DNA from: Porphyra umbilicalis | Taxonomy: Eukaryota; Rhodophyta; Bangiophyceae; Bangiales; Bangiaceae | Reading direction: 5' to 3' | Length of the DNA: 64,000 bases | NCBI GenBank assembly: GCA_002049455.2 | Contig: KV918895.1 | Location: 62,001-126,000, forward strand | Shown here: in pieces, positions 23,095 through 34,841 of the stretch | Layout of the letters: each line of letters starts with the position of its first letter | Position numbering within the stretch: position 1 is the first letter of the stretch | The notes under the pieces: model-generated | The model's database searches: none | Told to the model about the DNA's origin: nothing | What the model saw: the letters and a program-made list of their open reading frames with translations, nothing else | Program-made: the position numbers and the translations under genes

Positions 23095-24925
23095 ATGCTC
23101 ACACCCGCGCCGCTGCCACCACCGCCGTGGCCACCCGTCCCAGGTGAGTACCGGCGCCGAGGGCGGCCTCCTCCCGCCCACCCCCCCAACCATTGCCAAA
23201 ACCCGCGGCAGGCCGTGCCCTAATGCCCCCCACTTCCTCCTCTTCAAACACACACCTACACCTGCGGGCGGCGTCTTACCGCCTTCCACCCCATCCACGC
23301 CCAAACCCGCGGGCTGCTCTGCCACCTTAGTTGCCTCACAGCCGCCTCCCCACGCCCTTCCTTCAACCAACGCGCACATCCGCACAGCCGCCGCCACCTC
23401 CGTGGGTGCGCGGCAGCGTCGAGGGCGGTCTCTCTCCGCCCCTCTCCACCCCACGACCAAACCCGCGGCTCCGCCGCCACCGCCGTGGCCTCACGTCCCC
23501 GCCCCCTTCGAACCGGCTGAGGCGCGCCCAATCGGCACAGCGGCCGCCCCGCTTCCGACCAACGGCTGCGGCGGCGCCGGCAGCGGCCGCCGCCCGCTTT
23601 CCGTTGCCAAACCCTTTAGGTATGCGGTAGCGCCGAGGGCGGCCTCTTCCGGCCCCGCCCCCACCCCGGCTGATACGGGGCGGCGAGGAGCAGCACGGCG
23701 GCGGGCACTTGACCTGCCGGCGCGGTTGCCATCACCGCGCCGACCGCAACGGCCAAGGAGGGGCGGAGCCAGCCGAGGCCCGGCGCGTGCGACTGAGGCT
23801 CCCACGGGGCACCGCTATATCCTACAGGGGGGCCGACCGTCACGCTCCCGCCGTACGCGTCTGTGATAGAGCCGTTGCGGGCGGCGCGGACGGGGGGGCC
23901 CTCCGGGATGCCCCCGAGACTCGCGCCGGAAGAGAGGCGGAGGCCGCCTGGCGCCGCCGCCGCGGCGGCGACGCACAGCCCGGCGGGGGTGCAAACAAAG
24001 GCGTCGACATGGAGCACGGGGATTGGGCCCGAGAGCGTGAAGAAGCCTCTGGGGCCGATGAGGGGCTCGGTGCCACTGCACCCGGGTGCCGCCGCCGCCT
24101 TGGCGGCGCCGTGAAACTAGACGCGCCGAAGGCGCCGGGAAGGGACCGTCGCCGCGGGCGGTGGCGGCTTCCGCAGCGGCGGCGGCGGCGGCGGCAGCGG
24201 CACCGCCGCCGCCGCTGCAGCGAGCGCGCGCGCGCCCGCCGTCGACCTGTCGACGCGTAGCGGCGAAGGCGGCAGGGGCGGCGGCGGCGGCGGCAGCGGC
24301 GCGCGCGGCGTTGCCGTCGGGCGCAGCGTTGCCTGCGCGTTGCGCCAAGTATCCGATTCCGCCGACACGCGCGGCACCACGATGGTGGAGTGCACGGCCT
24401 GGGGCGACCGCCCCCCCTCCGCCGCCTCGTTGACGGCGAGGGCGGTGGCGAAGTCCACGACGTTGAGGAGCGTCGCGATTTTATTGTTGAGCTGTCCGTT
24501 CGTGCCGTCGCAGAAGATGTAGGCGGTCGGGGGGTAGGCGTGGATGGGGGGAAGTTTGCCGCCCCATCAACGTCACCTTGGTCGTCGAGACCGCCCGTGT
24601 CGACGTGAGTGTTGGAAGGGGGGAGGGGGGGGGGGGGGGGGTTGCCGTCGCCGCCGCCACCGCCGTTGCCGCCGCAGTTGGGGGGATCGCCGTTGCCACC
24701 ATGACCGCCCTTGCCGCCGTTATCGGCACCGTTGGCGCGGTCGCTGCCGCCACCGCCGTTGCCGCCGCCGTTGGGGGCGTTGCCGTTGCCGCCGCTACTG
24801 CCGTTGCCGCCGCCGTCGGGGGCGTCGCCTTTGCCGCCGCCACTGCCCTTGCGGCCGCCGTAGGCGCCGTCGGCGCCGTCGCTGCCACCACCATTGGCGC
24901 CCTTGCCGCGGCCGCTGCCGCTGCC
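23095..24925 (-). mobile_element. X1 element, internal fragment
   Basis: Continuation of X1 beyond G1. The first 500 bp match, in reverse complement, the region 17680-18105 of X2. The rest carries the Gly-rich coding block. It is truncated at 24926 by the copia B LTR, so the 5' TIR of X1 is not in place. Confidence 0.8.
23616..24925 (-). pseudogene. Gly/Asn-rich transposon protein of X1
   Basis: Minus-strand order: GGGNG/GGNG repeats (about 24920-24650), a poly-C/Pro linker (poly-G near 24625 on the plus strand), the acidic HVDTGGLDDQGDVDGA, then a conserved domain (AYIFCDGTNGQLNNK, LLNVVDFATALAVNEAA, SDTWRNAQATLRPTATP). After an Ala/Pro-rich linker a TAG at about 24117 interrupts the frame. 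The same frame continues with LHVDAFVCTPAGLCVAAAA and a hydrophobic segment (LGWLRPSLAVAVGAVMATAP) to a stop at 23616. Homology with X2 over the CDGT block supports coding. The function is unknown; a secreted or wall-type protein or a transposon accessory protein are possibilities only. Confidence 0.6.
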
Positions 24926-25292
24926 TGTGAAGTGCACTTCCGCGGTCCCCCAGGGATAATTTTCCTTTGCGTAAGTCGTAAGTCTTTGTTTTTGTGTGGT
25001 GTTACTGCAGGTACTTGTTTGTAGATCTTTCAGCGGGGAACCCATTAGGGGATGAGCTCCGAGGGAGATTTGTGTGGGGAGCGCCGCCTTGAGTGTGAGG
25101 CTGTGAGCGCCCTCCGGAGGTGCGGGAGCTGCCCTGGGAGGCGGCGTACGGGCCTTGTCGGCCGCGCCATTGGGCGTGCCTGGGAAGGCCCTGCGGCTGA
25201 GGTGGCCTGGGGGATATCAGGCACGCCTTCGCAGGCCTGAGACGGCTGTGCCTTGTGAAACAACGCACCCACTTAACATCATCGACTTCACA
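24926..25292 (+). repeat. 5' LTR of copia B
   Basis: 367 bp with inverted ends TGTGAAGT...ACTTCACA. The same sequence occurs inverted as a solo LTR at 36189-36546. It is followed by CGTTATGGGCCCAGTGTCGC, which shares ATGGGCCCAG with the post-LTR sequence of copia A. It interrupts X1. Confidence 0.88.
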
Positions 25293-25448
25293 CGTTATGG
25301 GCCCAGTGTCGCTGGTGGCCATCGTCGTCTTCCGCTCCGTCGTTTGCGGGACAGCGTTGATTGGGCTGCCCTGTGTTCCGGCGTCGGGCGGGCGGGCATA
25401 GCCTGCCACGTTGTCAGTGTCGCTTCTCGGGACGCGGTTGTACTCGTC

Positions 25449-27156
25449 ATGCCAGAGTACGGGCGCTACGGTGGCCCTCGCTTCCCGCCGCTGGACGACG
25501 ATTACAAGGTCTGGGCCGTGTACTGCCGTACACAGCTCACCAAGGAGAATATCTGGTCGCCAGAAGTGACGGACCGCCCTGCGTCCGGGAATGATTCCAA
25601 AGGCAACTTGGTGGCGGACGCGTGGGACATCATGAACAAGTCGGCGTTGGCGACCATCCAGATGTCGGTCAAGCCGCGTCATCTCCATTTGGTGACGGCG
25701 GTCAGTACGGCCTAGGACGCGTGGGACGCGCTCAAGGACATCTTTGAGGCGCGTGACAGCGCACGGTTGCTGCAGCTTATGCACGAACTGAGCAACCTCA
25801 AGAAGGACGGCGACGAAAACACCATCAAGGGCACGTCGCGCGCCAAGGGCCTCCGCCGAGAACTCTCCATGCTGGGCAATCAGGCGGACGAGAACGCACT
25901 CGTGCTGCAGATCCTGTCGGTTCTTCCAGCAGAGTACAACATGATCAAGACCGTCCTGGAGATAATGGACTGGAAGCGCAACCTCGCCGAAGCGAGCGCC
26001 AAGCTGCTCACGGTGAAGAAGAGGGCCAGCCGCGGGCTGTCGTCGTCGTCGACTGGCGTTAAGTCGTCAGCGTTTGCGGCATCGGCTGCCAAGAAGCCGT
26101 GCGACAAAAAGGCGGTCGTGAGCTACTACTGCGACAAGAAAGGGCATCTGAAGCGCGACTGACTCAAGAAGAAGGCCGACGACGCCGAGTGCCACAAAAA
26201 GCCAAGCGGCGGGCTTCAGGATGGTGGCGGGGCCGGTGGTGCACCTCTCCGGGCCGCATTGGCCTACCCCGCGTCGGCAGGCGAGGGCGAGGAGCACAAG
26301 ACTCCCGAGAGTCTCAGTGGGATGTCGAACTGGGCGCTGGACTTCGGCGCGACCAACCACATGGCCGCCGGGGACAAGGGATTTACCGTCAATACGTCAA
26401 GAAGCGGGGCCAAGGTCACTCTACCTGACGGTCACTAGGTGTCCACTCAAAGGTACGGATACGTCTTCGTTGACGTGGGGGCGGCCAACACCAAGGTACG
26501 AGTGGTCCTTGGTGAGGCCATGCTTGTGCCAGACCTGACGGACAACCTGTTGTCTGTGCGTGCGGTCGACCGCCGCGGCGGAGCGGTGGTGTTTGTCGGA
26601 GACGCGTGCTTAATCCTCAGCGATGGACAGGCAGTACTCTTAAGCGAGGTGTTGAGCAGCGCATCTGTCATTGGTTCGATCAACGAGTCCGAGGACTGCG
26701 TGCTTAAGGTGACGCCGGTCAAGGCGTCGGCAAGCGCCGCCTGACCGCGCATGGAAGGCGAGGCGGAGCTGTGGCACCGCACGTTCCATCACTTGGGCTT
26801 CGAGAACTTCAAGAGAGTGGTGGGGATGGTCGACGGGATTCCAGCTCCGGTGGCGGACGCCAAGCTCATTCTTGGCACGGTGTGCGTCCCGTGTGATGAC
26901 GGCAAGATGGCGCGCTCCCCGCATCATCGCTCCACAACAACGAGTACCAAGTGTGAGTTGGTTCACACCGACGTCGATGGGCCCTTGACGGAGTCGTTGG
27001 GCGGCTCAGTATACTTCATGACGCTTATGGAGGACTCTACTGGCTTCATTACGGCGACGCTCATCAAGACTAAGGAGATGGTACCAGACGTCATCAAGGC
27101 CCGCATTACGCAGCTTAAGACCCTCACCGGGCTCAGACTGAAGCGGGTGCGCCACG
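25449..27156 (+). pseudogene. Copia B gag-protease-integrase fragment
   Basis: One frame from ATG 25449 encodes gag (GRYGGPRFPPLDDDYKVWAV), a damaged zinc knuckle (SYYCDKKGHLKRD then stop, both outer cysteines lost), a protease-like site (LDFGATNHM instead of DSGA), and the start of integrase (ELWHRTFHHLGFENFKRV, then CELVHTDVDGPL). Stops at TAG 25713, TGA 26160, TAG 26436 and TGA 26742, with no frameshift. Integrase is cut at 27156 by an X-type end. Reverse transcriptase is missing. Confidence 0.85.
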
Positions 27157-27255
27157 ACCGTCGGAAGCCGCGCCCACCTGCATTTGGATGTCAATTTCTG
27201 CATCGCACCGCATCTCGAGCGCTGTACATGACGTGAACACGGCTCTCTCACGGGG
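27157..27255 (+). mobile_element. X-family 5' terminus (X3)
   Basis: ACCGTCGGAAGCCGCGCCCACC and about 70 following bases match the left end of X2 (14182 onward), including CGCACCGCATCTCGAGCGCTG. Similarity fades near 27250. It interrupts the copia B integrase. No matching 3' end was found, so X3 is truncated or belongs to a related family with different insides. Confidence 0.65.
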
Positions 27256-27263
27256 CTCTCTCG

Positions 27264-28030
27264 TCAGGGATACGCAAATATCCGGCCTGAAGTCCACTGG
27301 TCGCTGAAGTGCCGACCGGCACTCTCGACGCAACAACACACCCTGCACCCTGAGCTACTACAACCCCGTGGGGTGGTCCCCTCTCTTCCATCGTGTTTGA
27401 TCCTCCTCTGGTTCAGCGGCGCCTCGAGGCGGGCCCACTCGCTACGGAAGATGGCCCACGGGGTACACCGCCACGCGTGGTGGTTGTCCGCCGTGTACGC
27501 TTGGACCCACGGGAGTTTCGCCATGCTGCCGTACGGGACCTCGACCCCATTCCACAATGCGGGAGTCGACAGGTACCAGCGCGAGCGGGTCGCCGTAACA
27601 CAACTCAAGTATCCCGCTCAATGCTAAACTACGAGGTGGCCGGTGAGCCCGCCCCGGTGAACGTTGCGCGCGGTCGTCGACTGGACCATCGTGGGGTAAT
27701 CCTAGTCAGACGCCCTGATGTACGGGGGAGACGTCAAGATGTAGGCGAATGCCTGCACCAACGGCGTCTCCGCGGGGACGTCATCCATGAAGCCAAGGTA
27801 CGAACGGCGGTAACCCACCTCGCGGCTGCACAAAACGCCGAAGATCGACTAAGCTCGGTTGTCCCGGGCCGGTACGAGGGCGCGCGGCATGGCGGCAATC
27901 TGTTTGGCGAACGGGTTGGTGGTGCGCACCGCGTCGATGCCCCGAAACGTCGCGTGCGCCAGCGCGTGCGCTATGCCCATGCGGGCCTCCTTGCTCTTCA
28001 ACGCCGGCGCCAACGTCGACGGTTTGGACA
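27264..28030 (-). pseudogene. Decayed minus-strand ORF of unknown type
   Basis: One minus-strand frame carries protein-like stretches, from about 28020 (KSKEARMGIAHALAHATFRG) through SIFGVLCSREVGYRRSYLGF to WNGVEVPYGSMAKLPWVQAY near 27530. At least four stops interrupt it. The periodic protein-like texture suggests a retroelement polyprotein remnant, but I cannot assign a domain. Confidence 0.4.
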
Positions 28031-28337
28031 ATAACGGTGAGGGGCCTACAGCGGTGGAGGATGTCATCTTATCTTCTTGTTGGTCATCACGGAGGGCGAC
28101 GCAGACGCGAAAAACTTGTGGTCGGCCGGCCGCCGGGTACTCGGTACGACGAGGGTGGAGGAGGGAACCGCTCGGTGAAGGAGGGGGGGGGGGAACCCTC
28201 GAGGGCCGACAGAAGCAAGAAGCAAGAAGCGAAGGGCACCACGGGGGGGGGTGGACGGCATGTCGTGGGATGAGAGGAGAGACGAGGCTGCGAACACCGC
28301 GTCGCGACCAGCGCGGATGGGTGACGTCGCAAGATTG
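28031..28337. other. No gene recognised
   Basis: GC-rich spacer with a G-run (about 28182-28192). I see no motif or repeat that I can link to other parts of the window. Confidence 0.4.
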
Positions 28338-28567
28338 TGTGGAGCAGCCACGGAGATGCACGTGATGGGAAGGTGAGACCGGGGTGTGCTTGTGAACCCA
28401 CGGGGGGCAGGTAGGGCGTGTGCGCGTCACGTGTGGTGCGGGGGATGCGGGACACCAACGCGGGCCATGCACCATGCCAAGCAGGCGCGGCAAGGGCCCA
28501 ATCCAGTCGCGCCTCAGACCGCTCAGGAGTAAAGCAACGCATCCATCCAACTACCGCGCACTCCACA
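28338..28567 (+). repeat. Putative 5' LTR of copia C
   Basis: 230 bp with inverted ends TGTGGAG...CTCCACA. It is directly followed by a leader resembling that of copia B (TATAGGCCGAGCTGTCGCTGG versus TATGGGCCCAGTGTCGCTGG). No second copy is present in the window, so the boundaries rest on the ends and the position before gag. Confidence 0.6.
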
Positions 28568-28724
28568 GGTTATAGGCCGAGCTGTCGCTGGTGGTAATCA
28601 TCGTCTTCCCTGTGGTAGCTGGCGAGACGACGTTGCTGGGGTAGCGGTGTGTTCCGGCGTCGGTCGGGCGTGTTCTGGGCTGTACGTCGTTAGTGCGGCG
28701 CTGTGCGGCGCCGAGGTCGTCAAC

Positions 28725-29513
28725 ATGGCAGACCAAGGCCGCCATGGCGGCCCCCGGTTCGCGCAGCTGGACGACGAATACAAGTTGTGGGCAGCGTACC
28801 AGCGTGCGCAGCTCAAGAGGGAGACGCTCTGGGCGGCAGTCGGGACGGACCGACCGGCATCTTCGTCCGACTACAAGAAGTCCGACCCTGTGGTCGACGC
28901 GTGTGACGCCATGAACCAGGCGGCGCTGACGACCATCCAGATGTCGGTCAAGCCCGTGCATCCTAACACGGTCACATCGGTGGACCAGGCCAAAGTGGCG
29001 TGGGACGCGCTCAAGGTCATGTTCGAGGCGCGAGACAACGCGCTGCTGCAGCGGCTCATGGACGAGCTGAGCAGCCTGAAGAAGGGCGGCGACGACAACA
29101 TTAACAAGTTGGCGTCGCGTGCCAAGATGATCCGGGACGAGCTTGCCATGCTCGGCAACCCGGTGGACACCAATACTCCTGCGCTGCATGTCCTAACAGG
29201 GCTCCCTGCAGATCACGGGATGCTCAGCACGGTGTTGAAAAACAAAGACACTAAGCTCGTCATGTCAGACGTGACGACTAAGCTTCTTCAATTCGAGCAG
29301 CGGAGAATTTCTGTAGGCGCGTCCAGGCCTTCTGGCAGTGTCAAGTCACAAGCCTTTGCGGCAGCAGCGCCTAAAAAGCCGTTTGACAAGAAGTCGGTAG
29401 TGTGCTTCTACTGCAACAAGAAGGGACTCATGCAACACGACTGCTACAAGAAGAAGGCGGACGAGGCCAAAGGCAAGGGTAAGTCCAGCGGTGGTGGACA
29501 TGAAGGCAGTTGA
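28725..29513 (+). pseudogene. Copia C gag fragment
   Basis: From ATG 28725: gag closely similar to copia B (GRHGGPRFAQLDDEYKLWAA, IQMSVKPVHPNTVTSVDQ). The zinc knuckle is CFYCNKKGLMQHDC, with the knuckle histidine replaced by leucine. The ORF ends at TGA 29511. Copia-like sequence seems to continue in another frame to about 29580, then joins gypsy B. Nothing downstream of gag is retained. Confidence 0.82.
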
Positions 29514-29580
29514 GGCAGCAACCTCACGCGGGTGGGGATTTGGCCTACGCTGCTTTTACTGGCAATACCGGGAGCAGCTA

Positions 29581-32500
29581 ACGTACAAGCGCGCGGTTCG
29601 CGCCTTGCTCAACGAGAACCTCGAGGCGGACGACCTGGTAGACCACCTCAAGTCGCCCATGCAAGCGTCCCAGGAGAAGTGGGACGACGCGCACGAGTTT
29701 TCTAAACATATTCACGATGCTTACCGCGCCCAGGGCTCGTTCCTGCAAGAATACGAGCTGAAGATTATCTTACTCAAGGGCGTCGGGCGGAAGGTCCGGG
29801 CCCTGGGCCCAAACTTCAGCACCCAGGGCCGGAACTTCCAAAAGCTGCGCAAGATCCTGGCCAAGACGCGGGCAGCCACCCGCGAGGCCCGAGGTGTCAA
29901 ACTTCAGGCCAAGCCCAAAGGGGGGCCCTCCCGGTCGGCCGGCGACAAAGAACGGGAGCCCCGTCGGGCCTGGCCGGCGGCGTCCGCCGCCGTCTCGGTG
30001 GGAGCCGCCGCGGCGGCGGTGACCCTGGCCGTCACGGATGACGGGACCTATGCGGAACGAGCCGAGTGGGCCGCGATTCTGGCCGCGGCGGCAACGCCCG
30101 TTGGGCATGGCCCCTCTGACGACATCCCAGTTCTACCAGTGGATAGTGTACCGCAAGCGGCGGGCTGGCAACAGCCGCCCGCGTGGGGCGCGAGCCTACA
30201 GATGCACCCCATCCGATCAGGGATGCGACGCGGACGCGGCATCCTGGCGTCAGGTACCCCGGTGCCCCCGCGTGCGGGTACAAGTTTTCCGCATTCGAAC
30301 CGCCCCCCGCGGTTGCTCCTTGGCCGGGTCCCCCTTTTTCGCGGTGGGGCATGGCGCGGCGCGCCCGAGTCGGGACGCCCGCCCCGGCGGCGGGGGCCTG
30401 CTCGTTCTGTGGCCACCTGGGGCACTGGGTGTGGGTGTGCCCAGCCTGGTCCCCCCAAGTGCGGGCCCACAGACGCGGTCTGCGCAAAGCCTTCGCGGCG
30501 CACCGGAACGGGCGGGGACCCGCGCTGCCGTCGCCCGTACCTCTTGGCACGGGACCGCCGGTCGCGCCCCCCCCGCCGGCCGTTGCCGCCACTGCGTCTG
30601 GGCCGTCGGGCACGGCCGCCTTCGTCCACGTCGTTGAAACGGATGACAGGTTGTACCCGGACGATCGGAGAAGTGGGCCGCAAGCGCCGACAATGCGAGT
30701 TGCGGGGATGGCCACGCTTGCCAAGGCCAAATAGAAGCCTCAGGGCCAGCCTCTTTCGTGGGCTGCCCGCGGACATCGTCTTTCTCAAGGCGCACCGGCA
30801 CTGGTACATCACGGCGCCCTGCCTGCGACAGGTCCGTGTAGTACTACGGGGCACCCCATGCGTCAGGGGGCCACCGCGGGGACGTCGGCGACGGCGGGGG
30901 ACGTTGGTTTCCGACGCGTGGTGGCGACGCCAGCGGCGGTGGTGGCCGACGGGTGGGCGACGCGGGATGGCGGGGCGAGGGGGCGGCCCCGCTGCCCGGC
31001 TCGGGCCACTTGAGGGAGCGTACCCGATCCGCCGTGTCCGGCACGCGGGCCCCGCGGGAGGCCGGATTGGCGCGCCCGAGCGTGCGCTTGCGCGCCCGAG
31101 AGGGCGCGGCAGGCGACGGCCGACCGGGCGCCACGCGGCGGGTGCAGCGCGTTGCGCGCGGGACGGTTTCTCCCCCTCGTCTGTAATGATCGCCTCGGGG
31201 GACTTGACATGCATTGAGGGAATTATCTGCATTGGTTGGTGACGGCCCGGGTCAATTCCCATTTGGGAAAGTTGGGCCCGGGCGACGGTTTCCGCCCTTT
31301 TAGGACGAAGGACGACGACGGTGGGAGGCACCGTCGTCGCCGGCAAGTAAACCGTGTCTTGATGTCTTGGCGTTTCGATCGGCCCGACTTCCCGGACCTC
31401 GAGTCCCATAGCGGGTGTCGCGCGAGCGGCTGGGACGGCCGTTACTTCCCTCCTTCTGAGGTAACCCCCTAGATTGTGGTACTACAGTCCGCAAGCGGCG
31501 GGCCGCAGCGGGATTCGCGCCAGCGCCCGTTCTCTGCCCCCGCATCCTGGCGAGACCGGGAGGGGGCAACAGTGCCGCGGTGGAGGCACCAGACCGCCCC
31601 TTTGCCCCGGCGGCGCCGGTCGCTACCGAGGCCGTCCCTCCGCCTCAGCCTGTCGCCGCGTCTTTACTGGCCCTTCGCCACTCCGACCCCTGACCTTGGG
31701 GTGGTGGGGATGGCAACTCAGCAGACGAACCCGCCAATGGGGCGCGGAACAAAGGGCAGCTCCAACGACGCCTCGGTGGGCGCGCCCGGCGCGAGCCTAC
31801 CCGCTTTCGGCGCCACGCCGCCGCCGTGTCGGATTCCGCGGGGACGCCTGGCACGCCGTCCGGGGGCGGGGAAGTGCTGCTTTTCAGCTTTCACAACCAC
31901 CGCATCGTGGCCTCGCTGGGCTTTGACAAGCTGTCCTTCTTCGCTTTCGGCGTCATCGTGGACACGGGAGCGGGCCCCAACCTGGTCCGCCGGAACGCCC
32001 TCTCCCCTGACTGGCTTCGCTCGGTAGTCACCTCCTAGGCAGAGCAACAGGTACGCCTCCGGGACGCCAACAACGCGCGGTTTCGCACTAGCTATACCAT
32101 CCCGCTGAGGCTCCAGACGGGAGCCCGGATCGTCCCTGTGCCCTTCCTCGTCGTCAACGACCTGCCGATCCCAGTTATCTTGGGCTGCACATTCATCCAC
32201 GGCAACGTCCACGCCATCCTGTCACAGGACCGGTCCATCCGTTGGACGGACGGTTCCGTCACCGCAATCCTGCGGGGCCCATTGGACGATGGTGTGCGCT
32301 CGATAACCGACTCTTGCGTCGTCCGTGCGATACAGAAGACGCGGCCCCCGTCGTTTGCGGCCTCGGTTCTCTGAGTGCGAGCCAAGTGGGGGGGCCTGGG
32401 CAAGGTGTTCAACGCCTCACGCCTGCTCACAACACATGGTGTCACCGTCGCCAACGGCATGCACGACATTGTGCCAGGGCTATGCCTCCCGGTCATTGTG

Positions 32501-32904
32501 ACCAATTTCGGCGCACGCGAGGTCGTCCTCCGGCAGAGAGCCAACGTCGGGTAGACCTAACTGCTCACGACGGGGGTCGTGTAGGTGCCCCAACGAGCAC
32601 CCCACGGGACGACGCCTGCCTCAGCTTTTACGACGCCCGTGGACGCCGAGGGCTTGGTAAGGGCAGTTTCGGGAAACCGGTGCGACTTCACATCGGGGCG
32701 TAACCCGGGCGCGGCTACGTTGAAGGACAGAGGGCCCGTTCCCTCGGCGCGATCCCAGGACCCAGGAAAAGGGGGCGCCCTGCCGGCCGCGGAGCCACCC
32801 GCGGCCCCTCCTCAATTGGAGGACGTGGACCTTCCGGATGCCAACCCGGCGCTGCACGAATGGATCCGCCGCATGCTGGACCAGCACAAGGACATGTTGA
32901 CGGG
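29581..32904 (+). pseudogene. Gypsy B gag and protease remnant
   Basis: A gag-like part (SQEKWDDAHEFSKHIHDAYR, about 29670) is followed after frame changes by a perfect CX2CX4HX4C knuckle (CSFCGHLGHWVWVC, about 30399-30440). A protease with intact DTGA (GVIVDTGAGPNLVRRNAL, 31953-32007) and VNDLPIPVILGCTF follows. Stops at 32036 and 32372 and others break the frame. The last recognisable piece is the spacer before reverse transcriptase (LHEWIRRMLDQHKDMLTG). It then joins, at about 32905, a minus-strand piece of the G1 family. LTRs of gypsy B are not seen. Confidence 0.75.
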
Positions 32905-34830
32905 CTTCTTGCGCCGGCCCAAAGTCCGGGCCTGTCGCAGCGTGTAGACAACCGACTTGTTTTCTAGCGCATAGGTCTTACAATCAAAAATCATCCGGCA
33001 GTATGGGTGGTTCATCACAATCCGGGGCGAAGCAACACGAGTTGGGGGTGTCAGGGTAGCTTGAGTGGGCCACCCCTCCGCCTCCGGACCGGTCGCGGAG
33101 AAGAGTTGCGTCGGGTACCCCGGGTCAATACTCCGGGGTAACTCTCGGGCCTCCCCCCCGCCTTTCTCACCCCCCGCCGAGTCAGGAGTCGGTTGGGCCC
33201 TCGGGTCAATACCCGGAGTGCCCTCCCTTACCGTCGACGGCGTGAGGGTAGCGCGGAACGCACAGCGGGAGACGTCAGTGGTCGACGACGACGACGAGTT
33301 GTCGCGTCCGCGCCGACGAGCAGAGCGTCGGGCTCGGCCCCGCCGCTCAGCGGGCCTGGGCGTAGAGCCCCTCAACATCGTAACTAGCGATCGGGTAACT
33401 TCAGACCGAACGACTTCGGCCACGGCGTCTTGCCACTCGAGACACTGGCCATCCCTGGAGCCCCGTGAGCCTGGGGGAGCACGACTGGAGCTCCCACCCG
33501 CAGGCTCTCGTGCCGAGTCTGGCATCGCCCCCCCCTCTCAAGTACCGAGAGGGGATCTCCCACCGGGCCCGAGGTCCGGGAGACCGATACCGTGGGTTCC
33601 GGCGCTGTGCTCAAGCGCCGGGGAACCCTTGGCACTTCGTGAACCTGGGGGAGCACAACCAGAGCTCCTACCCGCAAGTTCCCGTGCCGGTGGTGGCACA
33701 GACCCACCGCTTCACGTGGTAACGTCGGGCAGCTGTCCTACGCCAAAGTGAGTGCCAGCAACCGACAAGGCCGCCTCGGGGTGAGTACTACCCGAGGGGG
33801 CGCCTGCCGGGGGGCGAGTCCCAGTCGGATCGAGGCCCGGGGGCAAGGGATGGAACAAAGTCCGCTGGCCGCGGGCACCCACATCCGTGGTGCCTGCACT
33901 GGTGTGGCAATGATCAACCGACAATCCGCCTCCGGGGGGGGACAGACCCATCCCCCCCGACGCCAGGTACCTCCACACCAAGGGGGTCTCAATTCCCCCC
34001 CCCATCGGCCATCGACCCGGCCGGACTTAGCCACACCTGGCGTTTCGGGGCGCCGCCCGCAGCCCCAGGCACCAAGGGGAGAAGGACAAACTAGGTTCCC
34101 CCCGAGGCGGGTTTGCGCACCGCCACCACCGAGAGGAAAGTTGAGTTGCCTTCCTTCCCTGCTGCTTCACCAAATGTGACAACACGCTCAGCCCGCCCCA
34201 CTCAGTTGGGGGGAGGGCGAGCCAGACCGTGTCGCCGGGTAGTCCTGTCAGGGGGTACTCGCCCCGTATGGAAGCCCCGAAGAGCCCACACACATGTCGT
34301 CGACCGGGGGGAGACGCCCCGAGCGGCAAACACGAGTTGTGTGACCGGAATCTTACTTGCCCGCGTCGAAGGCCTCGAGGCAACACTCACGCCTCGCCCT
34401 GTTATCCAGCCCGTTCCCCTCAGACCCTCCGAAATTCCCCTCAGACACCCTGAAATGACCCTCGGAAGACCCTCCCCTCAGGGCCCAGGGGGCCTGTCTC
34501 AGCGAAGGACGGCTGAATCTCGAATACCGCCTTGAGAAGAGGCGGGGTAAGGATGGTACGTGACACCCTCGCGGCTCTCCGGGGTCAGGGGCGCGGTGTA
34601 GTATAAGTCTATAATCCAAGACGGTGTTACACAAATTTAGGCCCTTAACTAGGGGCCCGCCCGGGGGGGTTTCTAGTCCCAGGGAAGTCTTGGGATCGCG
34701 GTTGTGGTTGGTGAGCCACCGGGTGAGCACAAGTGGGTCGCCAACTGAACGATTTGAAATATGTGGCAGTGAGGCATTTTTCTTGGGAATCTGGTTCCTC
34801 GAGTGTGGGGGCCATGGCTGGGCCGTCACA
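32905..34830 (-). mobile_element. Truncated 5' part of a G1-family element
   Basis: On the minus strand: LTR (34830-34175), leader and N-terminal gag (about 34020-32905), matching 8680-10660 of G1. The last gag motif (AYALENKSVVYT-like, G1 equivalent YALDNKLVVYTRR) ends at the junction with gypsy B. The rest of the element is absent. Confidence 0.85.
34175..34830 (-). repeat. LTR of the truncated G1-family element
   Basis: Starts TGTGACGGCC and ends TGTTGTCACA when read on the minus strand. It is 656 bp, about 50 bp shorter than the G1 LTRs, with the internal GAGGGTGTCTGAGG repeat reduced. Confidence 0.88.
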
Positions 34831-34841
34831 GGGGGCCCAAC

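Noticed and set aside
30048-31409. 453-codon minus-strand ORF
   Set aside because: It overlaps the gypsy B gag zinc knuckle on the plus strand and has no motif of its own.
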